Source: Verrucomicrobiia bacterium (GTDB lineage: Bacteria > Verrucomicrobiota > Verrucomicrobiia > JADLBR01 > JAIBCM01). From it: a stretch of 64,000 bases of DNA. Where the stretch lies: positions 1 to 64,000 of the forward strand of contig JAIBCM010000004.1 in NCBI GenBank assembly GCA_019694135.1. Reading direction: 5' to 3'. Positions 50,913 to 60,356 of the stretch are shown here, piece after piece (the stretch's first letter is position 1; each line of letters begins with the position of its first letter). The position numbers and the translations under genes are program-made. The notes under the pieces are model-generated. The model worked only from the letters and a program-made list of their open reading frames with translations, made no database searches and had not been told where the DNA came from.

Positions 50913-53198
50913 TTATTCACTCAGACGCTTTTGATAATCGGTTTCTAATCGTTTTGCTTCTTCTAGGTTGCCAGCTTGGCGATAGGCTTCGGCGGCTTGT
51001 TTTAATGCTAATAAAGTAAGGTTGGTGTCGTCGTAAAGCAAGGCTACGGATGAATAATATTTGGCAGCTTCGGCAAATTGTTTTTGTTTCATGAGCGTTT
51101 TGGCCAAAACCAGGCGCGCTTTCGCATTAAATTCGCCTTCTGGAAAGTTGCGCATGATATGCTCTGCTAGTTGGGAGGCTGTCGCAAGTTGGTGATCGCC
51201 TAAATTTGCTTGGGCTAGAGCTAGGAGTAATTCTGGGGATTGTGAGAAAGCGGTTTTTCGTAAGGGTTTCAATGTTTGAATAGCTTCGGAAAATTTTTTC
51301 TGTTCGAGTTGGGCAAAACCTAGATTAAGTTGAGCGCGTTGTTGAAGATCTGATGAGGTGTTTTGTTGAGCGCGTTGATAGAATGTTTCGGCTTTCGCCC
51401 AATCTTTTTTCTTTTGATAATATTCTGCCAGCCAAAAAAGCAATTCGGCTGGAGGCGACCATATTTGAGAGGGTAACGCATCGAGGTCTTGTAGGTAATC
51501 ATTAACTTTTTCCGGTTGGTTTAAGTAATAGTTAGAGAGTAGTAATCGTTCTGTTGAAGGAGGGTAAAAGGCTTGAGAATTGTCTCGGACAGCGGATAAA
51601 TCGGCGATAGCAACGGGATAATCTTTTTGTTCAAAGGCGTTTAATCCACGATAAAATTGGGCTGTGGGAGCATTGGTGGAATTTTGGTATTGATCGAGGA
51701 AGGCGCTAAGGGTTTGCAAACTTTCCACGAATTTTTTTTGTTGGTGAAGAAGAATTCCTTTTCTGAGAAGCGCTTTTTCTGCTTCGGGTGATTTTGGATA
51801 ATGGGTTAGAAGGTTTTCTAATTGTATGAGGGCGGGTTCGAGTTGGCCCAATCGTTCTTGGGCTAAGGCGATTTGCCATCGGCTCTCGCTGGCATAGGGG
51901 CTTTGGGGAAATTGTTCTAAGAACGATTCGAAAGTTTTTATGGCTTGTTGATCTTGAGAAAGAAAAAGGTAAGACCAAGCTAATTGGTAACAAGCTAACT
52001 CTAGAAAGTTTTTGGGTTGATGTTGTTGAAGGATCGTTTCGAAAAGAGGAATCGCTTCAGGAATTTTTTTTTGGTCAAAGTAGAATTTTGCCAATAAATA
52101 GCGAATGGTATCACTTTCAGGGGTGTTAGGGTAGTTTTGTAAAAATGAGGCGGCTTCTTGCAGGAAGTTGGGTTTCGATTTTTCTGCTAAAATAAGAAGT
52201 TTTTCGTAATGGGCGGCTTGTCGATAGGAGTTTTTTAGGTTTTTATTTTTAGTTAAGAGAGTTTCGTAAGCTTGAAGCGCTAGGTCATTTTTTTGGCTGA
52301 AACGAAAGGAGTTGGCGAGGTAGTAAAGAATTTCGTCACGATTTTCTGCAGAAAATTTGTTGTGAAATGTGTTGTAGGTTGCGATGACTGCTTCGTAATC
52401 TTTTGAGTAATATTGGGCGCGAAGTAATCCTAGATTGGCAAGTTGCAGCCAATTTTCTGGAATTTCGAGGCGTCGCACGGTTTCAAATAAAGCGGTTGCT
52501 TCTTTCCATTGTTTTAAGGTGAGGGCGACTGAGCCCGCGCGCACGCCGGCTTCTCCGCGCATGGCGGGAGTGTCAGCTAGAGTTAGTGCCTCACGAAAAT
52601 GGTCCAGAGCGTCGGCTAAATTGTTTTGTTTTTGTTCCCAGACGCCTAGCGCGAGATGGGCGTAAGCGAGGTAGGGGTTGTTAGTTTTTGTTTTAAGCAA
52701 ATTTTTGAGTAAGGGAATGGCTTCGGAATCACGATTGAGTTTTTGTAGAGTTTGAATGGTTTGAAATTGAGCATTTAATCGCAAGCCGGTATTGGATGCG
52801 GTTTGAATGACTTCTTGCAAAAGGGGTAGAGATTTTTGTGGGGATTGTAGTTCCGCTTTGCGCAAGAGGGCATAGGGTCGGTAGGGGCTACGCGGGTAGC
52901 TGATTAACAGTTGATCAAATGTGGCAAGCGCTTCTGAGGTTTGATTGAGTTGGCGATAGGTATCGCCAAGTTTGTAGAGAATTTCATCGCGTCGAAAACT
53001 TTGAGGGAAGTTGGTTAAATAGTTTTTTATGGATTCAAGCGCGGCAGGATATTGTTTGCTGAGATAGAGGGCATTTAAGGTGGTGTAGATATTTTTTTCT
53101 TGAACGACTATAGCCACGGAGGACACAGAGTTAGTGAGTCCAACGCAGGAAAAAATGGAATAAGAAAAAAGGAAAAGGCAGCAGAAAAAAGTTTTCAA
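50913..53198 (-). CDS. exported TPR protein of the Tol-Pal-like operon
   Basis: The 761-aa protein has a signal peptide (MKTFFCCLFLFSYSIFSCVG), then about fifteen TPR-type repeats, e.g. DEILYKLGDTYRQLNQTSEALATFDQLLISYPRSPYRPYALLR near 69-111, YASESRWQIALAQERLGQLEPALIQLENLLTHYPKSPEAEKALLR near 433-477, and ARLVLAKTLMKQKQFAEAAKYY near the end. It resembles an enlarged CpoB/YbgF or BamD-like periplasmic TPR protein. It lies between ExbD and the OmpA protein and overlaps exbD by four bases (ATGA), so it belongs to that operon. It probably bridges energy-coupling proteins and the cell wall. Confidence 0.85.
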   Translation of the reverse strand: MKTFFCCLFLFSYSIFSCVGLTNSVSSVAIVVQEKNIYTTLNALYLSKQYPAALESIKNYLTNFPQSFRRDEILYKLGDTYRQLNQTSEALATFDQLLISYPRSPYRPYALLRKAELQSPQKSLPLLQEVIQTASNTGLRLNAQFQTIQTLQKLNRDSEAIPLLKNLLKTKTNNPYLAYAHLALGVWEQKQNNLADALDHFREALTLADTPAMRGEAGVRAGSVALTLKQWKEATALFETVRRLEIPENWLQLANLGLLRAQYYSKDYEAVIATYNTFHNKFSAENRDEILYYLANSFRFSQKNDLALQAYETLLTKNKNLKNSYRQAAHYEKLLILAEKSKPNFLQEAASFLQNYPNTPESDTIRYLLAKFYFDQKKIPEAIPLFETILQQHQPKNFLELACYQLAWSYLFLSQDQQAIKTFESFLEQFPQSPYASESRWQIALAQERLGQLEPALIQLENLLTHYPKSPEAEKALLRKGILLHQQKKFVESLQTLSAFLDQYQNSTNAPTAQFYRGLNAFEQKDYPVAIADLSAVRDNSQAFYPPSTERLLLSNYYLNQPEKVNDYLQDLDALPSQIWSPPAELLFWLAEYYQKKKDWAKAETFYQRAQQNTSSDLQQRAQLNLGFAQLEQKKFSEAIQTLKPLRKTAFSQSPELLLALAQANLGDHQLATASQLAEHIMRNFPEGEFNAKARLVLAKTLMKQKQFAEAAKYYSSVALLYDDTNLTLLALKQAAEAYRQAGNLEEAKRLETDYQKRLSE

Positions 53199-53614
53199 GG
53201 GGCTTTTTCGTCACTGGTGGCAAAGGCAATGTTCCAAATATTCGCAGCGCGACAGATGTCGAGAACGGTGATGACGTGTCGGTAGGGCACAGATTCATCA
53301 GCACGCAGAATGACAGCTTGTTCAGGAAATTCTTTGGAAATGCGTTGCAAGATTTCTGCGAGTTGGTCGGGTTTTAAAGTTCGACGATTTAAAATGATTT
53401 CTCCTTTGGGTGTGAGGTTAAGAATGATTTCGCCAGGGTGCGGTTTGCTGGCTTGGCCTTGTTTGGCGACAGGCACTTGGATGGAGAGCTCTTTTTCGTC
53501 GCGGGAAAAGTTCCAGGTCAGAATGAAAAAGATAATGAGAACTAACAAGATGTCGATAAGCGGGGTGATGTTGAATCCGGCGGCGTGAAGGGGAATGTTT
53601 TTGCGAAAGTTCAT
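53195..53614 (-). CDS. ExbD/TolR family protein
   Basis: The 139-aa protein has a short cytoplasmic N-terminus and one transmembrane helix with the key Asp: AAGFNITPLIDILLVLIIFFIL (Asp in PLID, needed for proton use). A periplasmic domain with KELSIQVPVAKQ, ILNRRTLKPDQLAEIL, AVILRADESVPYRHVITVLDICR follows. It forms the motor with the ExbB/TolQ protein encoded 18 bases upstream. It overlaps the downstream TPR gene by four bases. It could serve TonB or Tol function; the company of a Pal-domain protein favours Tol. Confidence 0.93.
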   Translation of the reverse strand: MNFRKNIPLHAAGFNITPLIDILLVLIIFFILTWNFSRDEKELSIQVPVAKQGQASKPHPGEIILNLTPKGEIILNRRTLKPDQLAEILQRISKEFPEQAVILRADESVPYRHVITVLDICRAANIWNIAFATSDEKAP

Positions 53615-53632
53615 TACTTTATTTGCTAACCG

Positions 53633-54364
53633 CTAGCTATTGTTGGAGGTGTGTTCCATTTCAAGGCGGGCAAGAAATTGGGTGGTGTGGGATTCCAGTT
53701 CTGAAATCAGATATTGCACGCGACCTTTAAAGAAAGAGTAAAAAATCATGGCGGGAATGCCGACGACGAGTCCACCTGCGGTTGCAATGAGCGCTTCTGC
53801 GACGCCGTTGGCAAGTGTGGCCGGCCGAATAAGGTTGGGGTCGAGGCCGATGATGTTGAAGCTGGTAATCATGCCGGTGACGGTGCCAGCGAGTCCGACC
53901 ATAGGTGCGATGATGCCGATATCAAAAAGGTAGGTAACTTGTTGATACATGCGTGAGGCTTGACGGCTACCTTCCGTTTCTGCCATTTCTCGCAAGAGTG
54001 CGAATCGAGCGTCAGGATTTTGCAGGTGAAACGTAAGAGTTTTTTGAACAATGCGCGCCATGATTTTAGGATCGGTGGTGCTATAGGCGTTAAGGCCGAG
54101 GAGATCTTTTTTTTGCAAGTGCGCATCGATAGTTTGAAGCAAGGCGGGTGTGACGATGGTTTTGGCTCGAAATGAAAGAAAACAATAGAGAATTAGGACA
54201 GTGGTGACTGCCGAGAGAAGAAGAAGGGGAACGATGGCCCAACCGCCTTTTTGTAGAACCGTCCAAAGTGTGGGAGAGGAGACGGCTGCTAGAGAGAGGG
54301 TTTGAGCTTGAAGAAAAGATGGGATGATAACAAAAATAAAACTGCTTAAAATTCTGAGTTGCAT
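53633..54364 (-). CDS. ExbB/TolQ/MotA-family proton-channel protein
   Basis: From ATG at 54364 the protein has 243 aa. A TTG at 54406 would add 14 residues and break up the N-terminal signal-like segment MQLRILSSFIFVIIPSFLQA. It has a TM helix (GWAIVPLLLLSAVTTVLILYC), then the conserved cytoplasmic and TM2-TM3 region VTYLFDIGIIAPMVGLAGTVTGMITSFNIIGL, and GVAEALIATAGGLVVGIPAMIFYSFF. It forms the stator channel with ExbD. It is the first gene of the operon, divergent from the propeller gene across a 141-base A/T-rich gap. Confidence 0.93.
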   Translation of the reverse strand: MQLRILSSFIFVIIPSFLQAQTLSLAAVSSPTLWTVLQKGGWAIVPLLLLSAVTTVLILYCFLSFRAKTIVTPALLQTIDAHLQKKDLLGLNAYSTTDPKIMARIVQKTLTFHLQNPDARFALLREMAETEGSRQASRMYQQVTYLFDIGIIAPMVGLAGTVTGMITSFNIIGLDPNLIRPATLANGVAEALIATAGGLVVGIPAMIFYSFFKGRVQYLISELESHTTQFLARLEMEHTSNNS

Positions 54365-54505
54365 CAAGGCATTAGAACATAAATTAGGCTTAAAATTCAA
54401 TGCCAAATCTTTAGGGTGAAGTACTAATTTAATTTTTTTTTATTTTTTTAAAAAAAATTTGCTTTTTCTAAAAAAGTGGTTTTTATTTATCCTTTAAACA
54501 AAATT

Positions 54506-56056
54506 ATGAATAATTCAAAATTTTTTAGCCTTTTTTTAGGGTTTTTAATGTTATTTACTCACATGAATTCGGTTCATGCTTTTAAGTTAAGTCAGCCTTT
54601 TTCGGAATTTGGAAGTGTTGCGTGGCCTTATGATTTTGCCATGTCTGCGAAGGGCCAAGGCTCGGTTGTTTATATTGCGGACCCTGGAGCGTTGAATGTA
54701 TTTGATCTTTATAAGGTATCGGTAAATGGTGGTTCCGTAGTTAATTTAAGTGAACCGCTGCATTTGGTAGAGACTGCAGGCAGGGTGTATGAATTTAAAA
54801 TTAGTCCTGATCTTCAAAGGGTGGTTTTTAAGGCGACTTTAAAAGATGGGTTGCCCGGAGAGCTTTACAGTGTGGAAATTAATAATCCTCAACCTATTAA
54901 ACTAAGTCAACCGTTTGCGCCTAATAATAGTGTGAGTATTGAACAGTTTGATATTAGTTCAGATTCGAAAAGAGTGATTTATCGCGTGAATCCTAACGGG
55001 GATTTAGCTTTGGAAGTTTTTAGTGTGCCGATTGAAGGAGGGCCGATTACTACATTGAATGATCCTTTGATTCCGGGTGCATGGAGTTATTGGTTTCAAA
55101 TAGCGCCAAATGGGCAAAGCGTAGTTTTACAGGGAAATTATGAAAATGTTGGGATGCGAGAAATCTACCAAGTTTCTATCGATGGAGGAGCGAAAACAAA
55201 ATTAAATTCGTTGCAAATGGCGGGTGATGTGATTGCATTTGAAATCAGTCCTAATTCTCAGCGCGCGGTTTATCTAGCAATCGTGAAACCAGGTCAACAT
55301 GAAATTTTTAGTGTGCCTTTAAGCGGTGGAGCTTCAACGAAACTGAACGGTCCTTTAATGCAGGGCGGAACAGCGGGCGACTTTAAAATTGCGCCCAATT
55401 CAAGTCGTGTTGTATTTTTAGCGGATGATGATAGCACTGACTTAGAGCTGTATAGCGCTGCGATAGCGGGCGGGGGATTGATTAAATTGAATAAACCCAT
55501 AGTCATGAATGGTGCAATTGGTAATTTCAAGATTAGTCCGAATTCTTCGCGCGTAGTTTATATTGGCGATGTGGAGGTTGATAAAAAGAACGAAATTTTT
55601 AGTGTTCCTATAGCCGGAGGAAATGTGACAAAGCTCAATAAAGCGGTGATAAATGGAGGAACGGTTTTTAATTTTTCTATCAGCGGCGATTCGGCTCGAG
55701 TGCTTTATTCTGGAATAGTCAATATCAATGCTTCTGAAATTTTTAGTGTTCCTGTTACTGGTGGAGCTTCGATAAAATTAAATTTACCTTTGCAAGGCCA
55801 GCAAGATGTGTTGCAAAACGAAATCACTCCTGATTCAACCAAGGTAGTTTATAGCGTGGATGATTGGTTGGAAAAGACGCGAGAAACTTTTTATGTGCCT
55901 ATTACGGGAGGGCCTTCTAAACGGGTTAATGGAACGATGGTTGAAGGTGGGCAAGTTGGTGAATTTAAAGTGGCACCGTTTTCGGATCGTGTGCTCTATC
56001 GCGCTAATGAAGATTTTGTGGATCGTTTGGAGTTGTTTGAAGGGCGATTGCCTTGA
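54506..56056 (+). CDS. exported TolB-like beta-propeller protein (PD40-type repeats)
   Basis: ATG at 54506 gives 516 aa with a signal peptide (about 1-28, ending VHA). An in-frame GTG at 54476 is less likely. About ten repeats of 45-50 residues follow. Each carries a motif like ISPNSSRVVY, then an acidic turn, then ELFSVPIAGG and a KLN-PL segment (e.g. near residues 95, 155, 245, 295, 340). This matches the WD40-like TolB propeller repeat. It is divergent from the ExbB-ExbD-TPR-OmpA operon, which suggests it is the TolB-like periplasmic member of that system. It lacks the TolB N-terminal alpha/beta domain. Confidence 0.85.
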   Translation: MNNSKFFSLFLGFLMLFTHMNSVHAFKLSQPFSEFGSVAWPYDFAMSAKGQGSVVYIADPGALNVFDLYKVSVNGGSVVNLSEPLHLVETAGRVYEFKISPDLQRVVFKATLKDGLPGELYSVEINNPQPIKLSQPFAPNNSVSIEQFDISSDSKRVIYRVNPNGDLALEVFSVPIEGGPITTLNDPLIPGAWSYWFQIAPNGQSVVLQGNYENVGMREIYQVSIDGGAKTKLNSLQMAGDVIAFEISPNSQRAVYLAIVKPGQHEIFSVPLSGGASTKLNGPLMQGGTAGDFKIAPNSSRVVFLADDDSTDLELYSAAIAGGGLIKLNKPIVMNGAIGNFKISPNSSRVVYIGDVEVDKKNEIFSVPIAGGNVTKLNKAVINGGTVFNFSISGDSARVLYSGIVNINASEIFSVPVTGGASIKLNLPLQGQQDVLQNEITPDSTKVVYSVDDWLEKTRETFYVPITGGPSKRVNGTMVEGGQVGEFKVAPFSDRVLYRANEDFVDRLELFEGRLP

Positions 56057-56166
56057 AAAATAACTATGAGGCAAATATTACTTTGTAAAACGAATTTGAT
56101 TAAATAACGTGTAAAAGGCAACCCGCCTGATTTGAAAGGAATTTGACAATCCTATTTTATTGATTT

Positions 56167-57108
56167 TTAGCTTTTAGTTTTAAGCTGAGAAAAATATTTA
56201 GCGAAAAAGGGTAACCCGCCAATTGCTGGCAAAACATAGCGTGCGGTGCAAAGTAAGCCCAATGCTGCAGCGATGTGAGCGTTAAAATAGGGTTGGTAAA
56301 AATAGATAAGAGCGCCGTCGCGTGTGCCGACTCCGGCAAAGGTCAGAGGAATAAGACCGGCTAAAATGGCTAAGGGAGAAAGCGCTAAATTAGTAAGAAA
56401 AGGAACTGATGCACGCAAAGCTAGTATGAAAAGCCAGATTTGGAAAAGGTGCAAAAACCATAAAAAAATAGAGGTGAGCGCCACGCGAAAAAGGCGGTTG
56501 CGATCTTTCCAAAAGTAGTCATGCATGGTAAGCCAAGCTTCTTCGAGTTTATGAAGTTTTTCGGCAATTTTCTTGGGGGAAAAATGTGAGCTGTAATAAA
56601 AGAAAGTTTTCGCAAGTTTTTTGGAACTTAAAAGTCCGAACCCCAGAATAGTGCCGCTGACGATGGCAAAGGTCATCATCCAAAAAAGTGCATCTTTTTG
56701 TGGGTAGAGTAGCAATCCTAAAATCCCCCAGAGTAGTAAAGAAAGCATATCGCAAGTTTTTTCAAAAACGACGAGGGAAAATGCGAGTGAGCCTTGTAGA
56801 TGTCCCTGATTTTTTAAGAAGTAAGCTTTTGCGAGATCACCCATTTTTGAGGGAAGAACGAGATTTAAAACGCTTGCTGCTAAGGTTAATCGCGTGGCTT
56901 CTCCAATGGGGAAAGCGACTTCTAGAGGAATCATTTGTTGAAAACGCCAAGCTGTTAAAAAGGTGAGGGGAATAACTAAAGCAAGGCTGGTAATCATCCA
57001 GCCTGGATGGCAGTGGGCAAAGACTGGTAATAATCCGCGAAAATCGATTTTCCAATAGATGATTGCAAGGATGCCCAGGCTGATGATGAGGGAAATAATT
57101 TTTTTCAT
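56167..57108 (-). CDS. flippase-like (LPG synthase transmembrane, UPF0104) membrane protein
   Basis: The 313-aa protein has about eight transmembrane helices. It has the family's marks: an N-terminal helix, RFQQMIPLEVAFPIGEATRLTLAASVLNLVLPSKMGDLAKAYFL near 55-98 (the conserved P-x-x-x-G-D), LVVFEKTCDMLSLLLWG, and PLTFAGVGTRDGALIYFYQPYF near 255-277. Relatives include the membrane part of lysyl-phosphatidylglycerol synthase and lipid-linked sugar flippases. Substrate unknown. It is co-directional with the aminotransferase gene, nine bases apart. Confidence 0.85.
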   Translation of the reverse strand: MKKIISLIISLGILAIIYWKIDFRGLLPVFAHCHPGWMITSLALVIPLTFLTAWRFQQMIPLEVAFPIGEATRLTLAASVLNLVLPSKMGDLAKAYFLKNQGHLQGSLAFSLVVFEKTCDMLSLLLWGILGLLLYPQKDALFWMMTFAIVSGTILGFGLLSSKKLAKTFFYYSSHFSPKKIAEKLHKLEEAWLTMHDYFWKDRNRLFRVALTSIFLWFLHLFQIWLFILALRASVPFLTNLALSPLAILAGLIPLTFAGVGTRDGALIYFYQPYFNAHIAAALGLLCTARYVLPAIGGLPFFAKYFSQLKTKS

Positions 57109-57117
57109 GCTAAAAAT

Positions 57118-57948
57118 TTAACCAGTGAGTTTTTGATAGAGTTGATGCAAACGCTGGGTAAGGGGACCAGGCTTGCCGTTACCAATTTTAATTTGGTTCA
57201 CTCGAATAGCAGGAATAATCTCGCGATTGCTGGAGGTAATAAAAAGTTCGGAACAATTTTTTAACAGAGCGAAAGAAATTGGTTTACGAATAAGGTTTAA
57301 TCTTTCTTTTTTGATTAATTTTATCACTTCCTGAGTTGTAATTCCGATAAGAATGTTTTTATCTGCAGTGATAATTTGATTATTTTTGATGGCGAAAACG
57401 TTGAAAGTGGATCCTTCCAAAATGGCGTTTTGATTGTCAACAAACACGGCTTCGTCAAAGCCTTTTTTCCGCGCTTCGATAGTGGCTGTGACTCCGCTTA
57501 AGTAGCTGGTCGATTTGGCTTCGGGAAAGGAGCGGGTAAGTGGTGTGGTATAAAGTGAAATGCCCTTTTGATATTGCCATACGGGAAAAGGTTTAAAGGG
57601 TTCAATCCAAATGATGACTGAGCCAGTTTTTTCTGGGATAAAGCCCGATGAAATTCCGCCGGTGATGTAAATTTTGATTAAGCTTTCCGGAAAAGAATTG
57701 GTTTGGAGCGTTTTGAAAACGCGTTTTTTGATTTCGGCTAAAGAACACGGAAGTTTTAGATGAATAAGAGTTGCGGTTTGTTTTAATCGTTGCAAGTGGG
57801 CTTCGAGACGAAATGGAATTTTTTGGTAAGTTCGGATGGATTCAAATGCGCCGTAGCCTCGTGAAAAAGTAAGATCTTGAATGGGCAGTTGAGCGCGATC
57901 AGAGCGGATCAGTTTTCCGTTGATATTAAAAAAAGGTGAATGCGACAT
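57118..57948 (-). CDS. class IV (fold-type IV) PLP aminotransferase
   Basis: From ATG at 57948 the protein has 276 aa; an upstream frame to 58185 is open but not family-like. It has ILPIQDLTFSRGYGAFESIRTY-type sequence near 20-42, ITGGISSGFIPEKTG, FPEAKSTSYLSGV (PLP Lys), EAVFVDNQNAILEGSTFNVFAIKNNQIITADKNILIGITTQEV. The family includes branched-chain and D-amino-acid aminotransferases and aminodeoxychorismate lyase; the exact substrate cannot be told. The start is 108 bases from the divergent zwf start. Confidence 0.88.
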   Translation of the reverse strand: MSHSPFFNINGKLIRSDRAQLPIQDLTFSRGYGAFESIRTYQKIPFRLEAHLQRLKQTATLIHLKLPCSLAEIKKRVFKTLQTNSFPESLIKIYITGGISSGFIPEKTGSVIIWIEPFKPFPVWQYQKGISLYTTPLTRSFPEAKSTSYLSGVTATIEARKKGFDEAVFVDNQNAILEGSTFNVFAIKNNQIITADKNILIGITTQEVIKLIKKERLNLIRKPISFALLKNCSELFITSSNREIIPAIRVNQIKIGNGKPGPLTQRLHQLYQKLTG

Positions 57949-58056
57949 AAGGCAGTGAAGAATGGCATAATAATTGAGAATGGCGAGTTTTGAAATAAGA
58001 TAGGAAAGTGAGTATTTTCTCGATTCGAGATTAAGGTTTGCTAAGGGTTGGCGTTT

Positions 58057-59571
58057 ATGACTGAGATTTATCGTTCTACATGTGATTTGGGGGATGGAAT
58101 GACGGTGACACCTCCGTTCGCGATGGTTATTTTTGGTGCGTCTGGTGATTTGACGGTGAGGAAGTTGATGCCGGCACTTTTTCATCTTTATTTAGAAAAA
58201 CGTTTGCCGGAGATTTTTCAAATCGTGGGTTTTGCGCGCCGTCCCAAAACCGATGAACAGTTTCGCGCGGAAATGAAGGAAGGGGTTAAAAAATTTTCAC
58301 GTTCGGAGCAATGGGATGAAAAAGCTTGGGCGGAATTTGAATCGCACGTTTTTTATTCGGTGGGAGAATTTCCCGATGCTTCGGCTTATGAACGATTGCA
58401 GCAACGTTTGTTGATGTTGCCAGGAAGTCGTGAGGTAGAGGGGCATTACTTGTTTTATTTAGCAACTGCGCCGGAATATTTTGGTGTGGTGGCGCATCAT
58501 CTTCATGGAGCGGGTCTTTTTTCGGAATCGAAAAGGCAAAAGTTAATTGTGGAAAAGCCATTTGGCATTGATGGCGAGACAGCAGAAAAATTGACTCAGG
58601 AATTGCAAGCCGCGGTAGCCGAGTCTTTGCTTTATCGTATTGATCATTATTTGGGTAAGGAAACGGTTCAGAATTTGCTGTATTTTCGTTTTGCTAATTC
58701 TATTTATGAACCGCTTTGGAATCGTCGCTATATTGATCACGTTCAAATTACGGTGGCGGAGTCCGAAGGAGTGGGATCGCGAGGGGGTTATTTTGATAAG
58801 TCTGGATCGCTTCGAGATATGTTTCAGAATCATATGATGCAGTTGTTGGCTTTAACTGCGATGGAGCCGCCGGCGTCGTTGGATGCGGAATCGTTGCGTA
58901 ATGAAAAGGTGAAGGTGCTCTGTTCTATTCCCGATTTTCAGAAGGAGCAATTATCGGAACGTGTGGTGCGTGGACAATATGATGGATATCGAAACGAGGA
59001 GCGGGTAGATCCTAAGTCGATGACGGAAACATACGTGGCAGTCAAATTATTTGTAGACAATTGGCGTTGGTCAGAGGTGCCTTTTTATTTGCGAACGGGC
59101 AAGTTTTTGAAGCATCGAACTAGTGAAATTGTGGTGGTTTTTCGTCGACCACCGAGTGTTTTGTTTCAAGCAAAGTGCGGTTTGCATTTGATGCGCAATA
59201 CGTTGCGTATTCGTCTCCAGCCGGATGAAGGGATTCATCTTTGTTTTAATGCGAAAACACCAGGACGTGGTCGTATTGAATCGGTGGATATGGATTTTAA
59301 ATATGCTTTGGAATTTGGTTCGTATTCGCCTGAAGCTTATGAGCGTTTGTTGTATGATGCGTTGGTGGGCGATTCCACGCTTTTTACTCGTGCGGATGAG
59401 GTTAAAGAGGCATGGCGTATAGTTGACTCGATTCAAAATCAGTGGCAGGATCAACCTATGCACACTTATGCTCGGGGCAGTTGGGGGCCTGAAGCGGCAG
59501 ATCAATTAATGACATGCGAGGGAAATCGTTGGTTGACGGAGGAGGCGAGCACTCGATCGACCGCGCCTTGA
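58057..59571 (+). CDS. zwf: glucose-6-phosphate 1-dehydrogenase
   Basis: From ATG at 58057 the protein has 504 aa (an in-frame TTG lies nine bases upstream). It oxidises glucose-6-phosphate to 6-phosphogluconolactone with NADP. It has the Rossmann motif FGASGDLTVRKLMPALF near 27-43, the active-site RIDHYLGKE near 194-202, the EKPFG motif near 168, and LRDMFQNHMMQLLALTAMEPP near 249-269. pgl follows after four bases, forming the oxidative pentose phosphate pair. 6-Phosphogluconate dehydrogenase is not in the window. Confidence 0.97.
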   Translation: MTEIYRSTCDLGDGMTVTPPFAMVIFGASGDLTVRKLMPALFHLYLEKRLPEIFQIVGFARRPKTDEQFRAEMKEGVKKFSRSEQWDEKAWAEFESHVFYSVGEFPDASAYERLQQRLLMLPGSREVEGHYLFYLATAPEYFGVVAHHLHGAGLFSESKRQKLIVEKPFGIDGETAEKLTQELQAAVAESLLYRIDHYLGKETVQNLLYFRFANSIYEPLWNRRYIDHVQITVAESEGVGSRGGYFDKSGSLRDMFQNHMMQLLALTAMEPPASLDAESLRNEKVKVLCSIPDFQKEQLSERVVRGQYDGYRNEERVDPKSMTETYVAVKLFVDNWRWSEVPFYLRTGKFLKHRTSEIVVVFRRPPSVLFQAKCGLHLMRNTLRIRLQPDEGIHLCFNAKTPGRGRIESVDMDFKYALEFGSYSPEAYERLLYDALVGDSTLFTRADEVKEAWRIVDSIQNQWQDQPMHTYARGSWGPEAADQLMTCEGNRWLTEEASTRSTAP

Positions 59572-59575
59572 TTTT

Positions 59576-60280
59576 ATGAAAAATGTAGCTTTTTTTGAAT
59601 ACGATAATGAACCGGCTTGGATAGATAATTTACTGAAAGCCTGGAAACGATTAGGAAATATCGCGATACAAAATCGTGGTTTTTTTGCTGTGGCTTTAGC
59701 AGGAGGTTCCACCCCCAAGTCATTTTATCAAGCGTTGGCGAAAGAGGAATGGAATTGGGGGGCGACGCGTCTTTTTATTGGTGATGAACGTTATGTGCCT
59801 CCGGATGATTCTCAGAGTAATTTTTTGATGATTAAACAAAATTTATTGGATGTTCTCCATGGAGCTTCTTCTTCTATCTATCGTTGGAGAACGGAATTGC
59901 GTCCTGAAGCAGCTGCGGAGGAGTATGAAATGCAGTTAAAACGAAATTTGGGTGATCCTCCTAGTTTTGATCTGGTGTTGTTAGGGTTGGGAGCAGATGG
60001 TCACACGGCATCGCTTTTTCCAGGCTCCAGCGCGTTGCGGGAAGCAGGTCGTTTTGCTGCGGTGAATGAAGTGAAAAATTTAAAAACGTTACGATTGACT
60101 TTGACCTATCCGATTCTCAACACAGCGCGAGAAGCCTGGTTTTTGATTCGCGGTGAAGAAAAGCGAGAAATTTTGGATGCGTTGCGCGATTTGGAAGCTT
60201 CTTATCCTGCGGCAAGAATTCGTCCCCAAAATTCTAAATATTATTATTTCTTGAGCGAAAAACAGAAAGAAGAGTCGTAA
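59576..60280 (+). CDS. pgl: 6-phosphogluconolactonase
   Basis: The 234-aa DevB-type protein hydrolyses 6-phosphogluconolactone. It has the sugar-phosphate-isomerase-like fold marks VALAGGSTPKSFYQAL near 40-55, RLFIGDERYVPPDDSQSN near 65-82 and LLGLGADGHTASLFPGS near 137-153, with LTLTYPILNTAREAWFLI near the end. It starts four bases after zwf, so the two are surely co-transcribed and act in sequence. Cytoplasmic. Confidence 0.95.
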   Translation: MKNVAFFEYDNEPAWIDNLLKAWKRLGNIAIQNRGFFAVALAGGSTPKSFYQALAKEEWNWGATRLFIGDERYVPPDDSQSNFLMIKQNLLDVLHGASSSIYRWRTELRPEAAAEEYEMQLKRNLGDPPSFDLVLLGLGADGHTASLFPGSSALREAGRFAAVNEVKNLKTLRLTLTYPILNTAREAWFLIRGEEKREILDALRDLEASYPAARIRPQNSKYYYFLSEKQKEES

Positions 60281-60356
60281 AAGGATGAAGAGCAGGCCAC
60301 AAAAGCTTAGTGCGCTCTGACTCGACAGTTGCAAAAGGCTTGTTACGCTGAACAGC

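Noticed and set aside
57949-58185. N-terminal extension of the class IV aminotransferase
   Set aside because: The added 79 residues are His/Arg-rich, overlap the zwf start and lie outside the family's usual boundaries.
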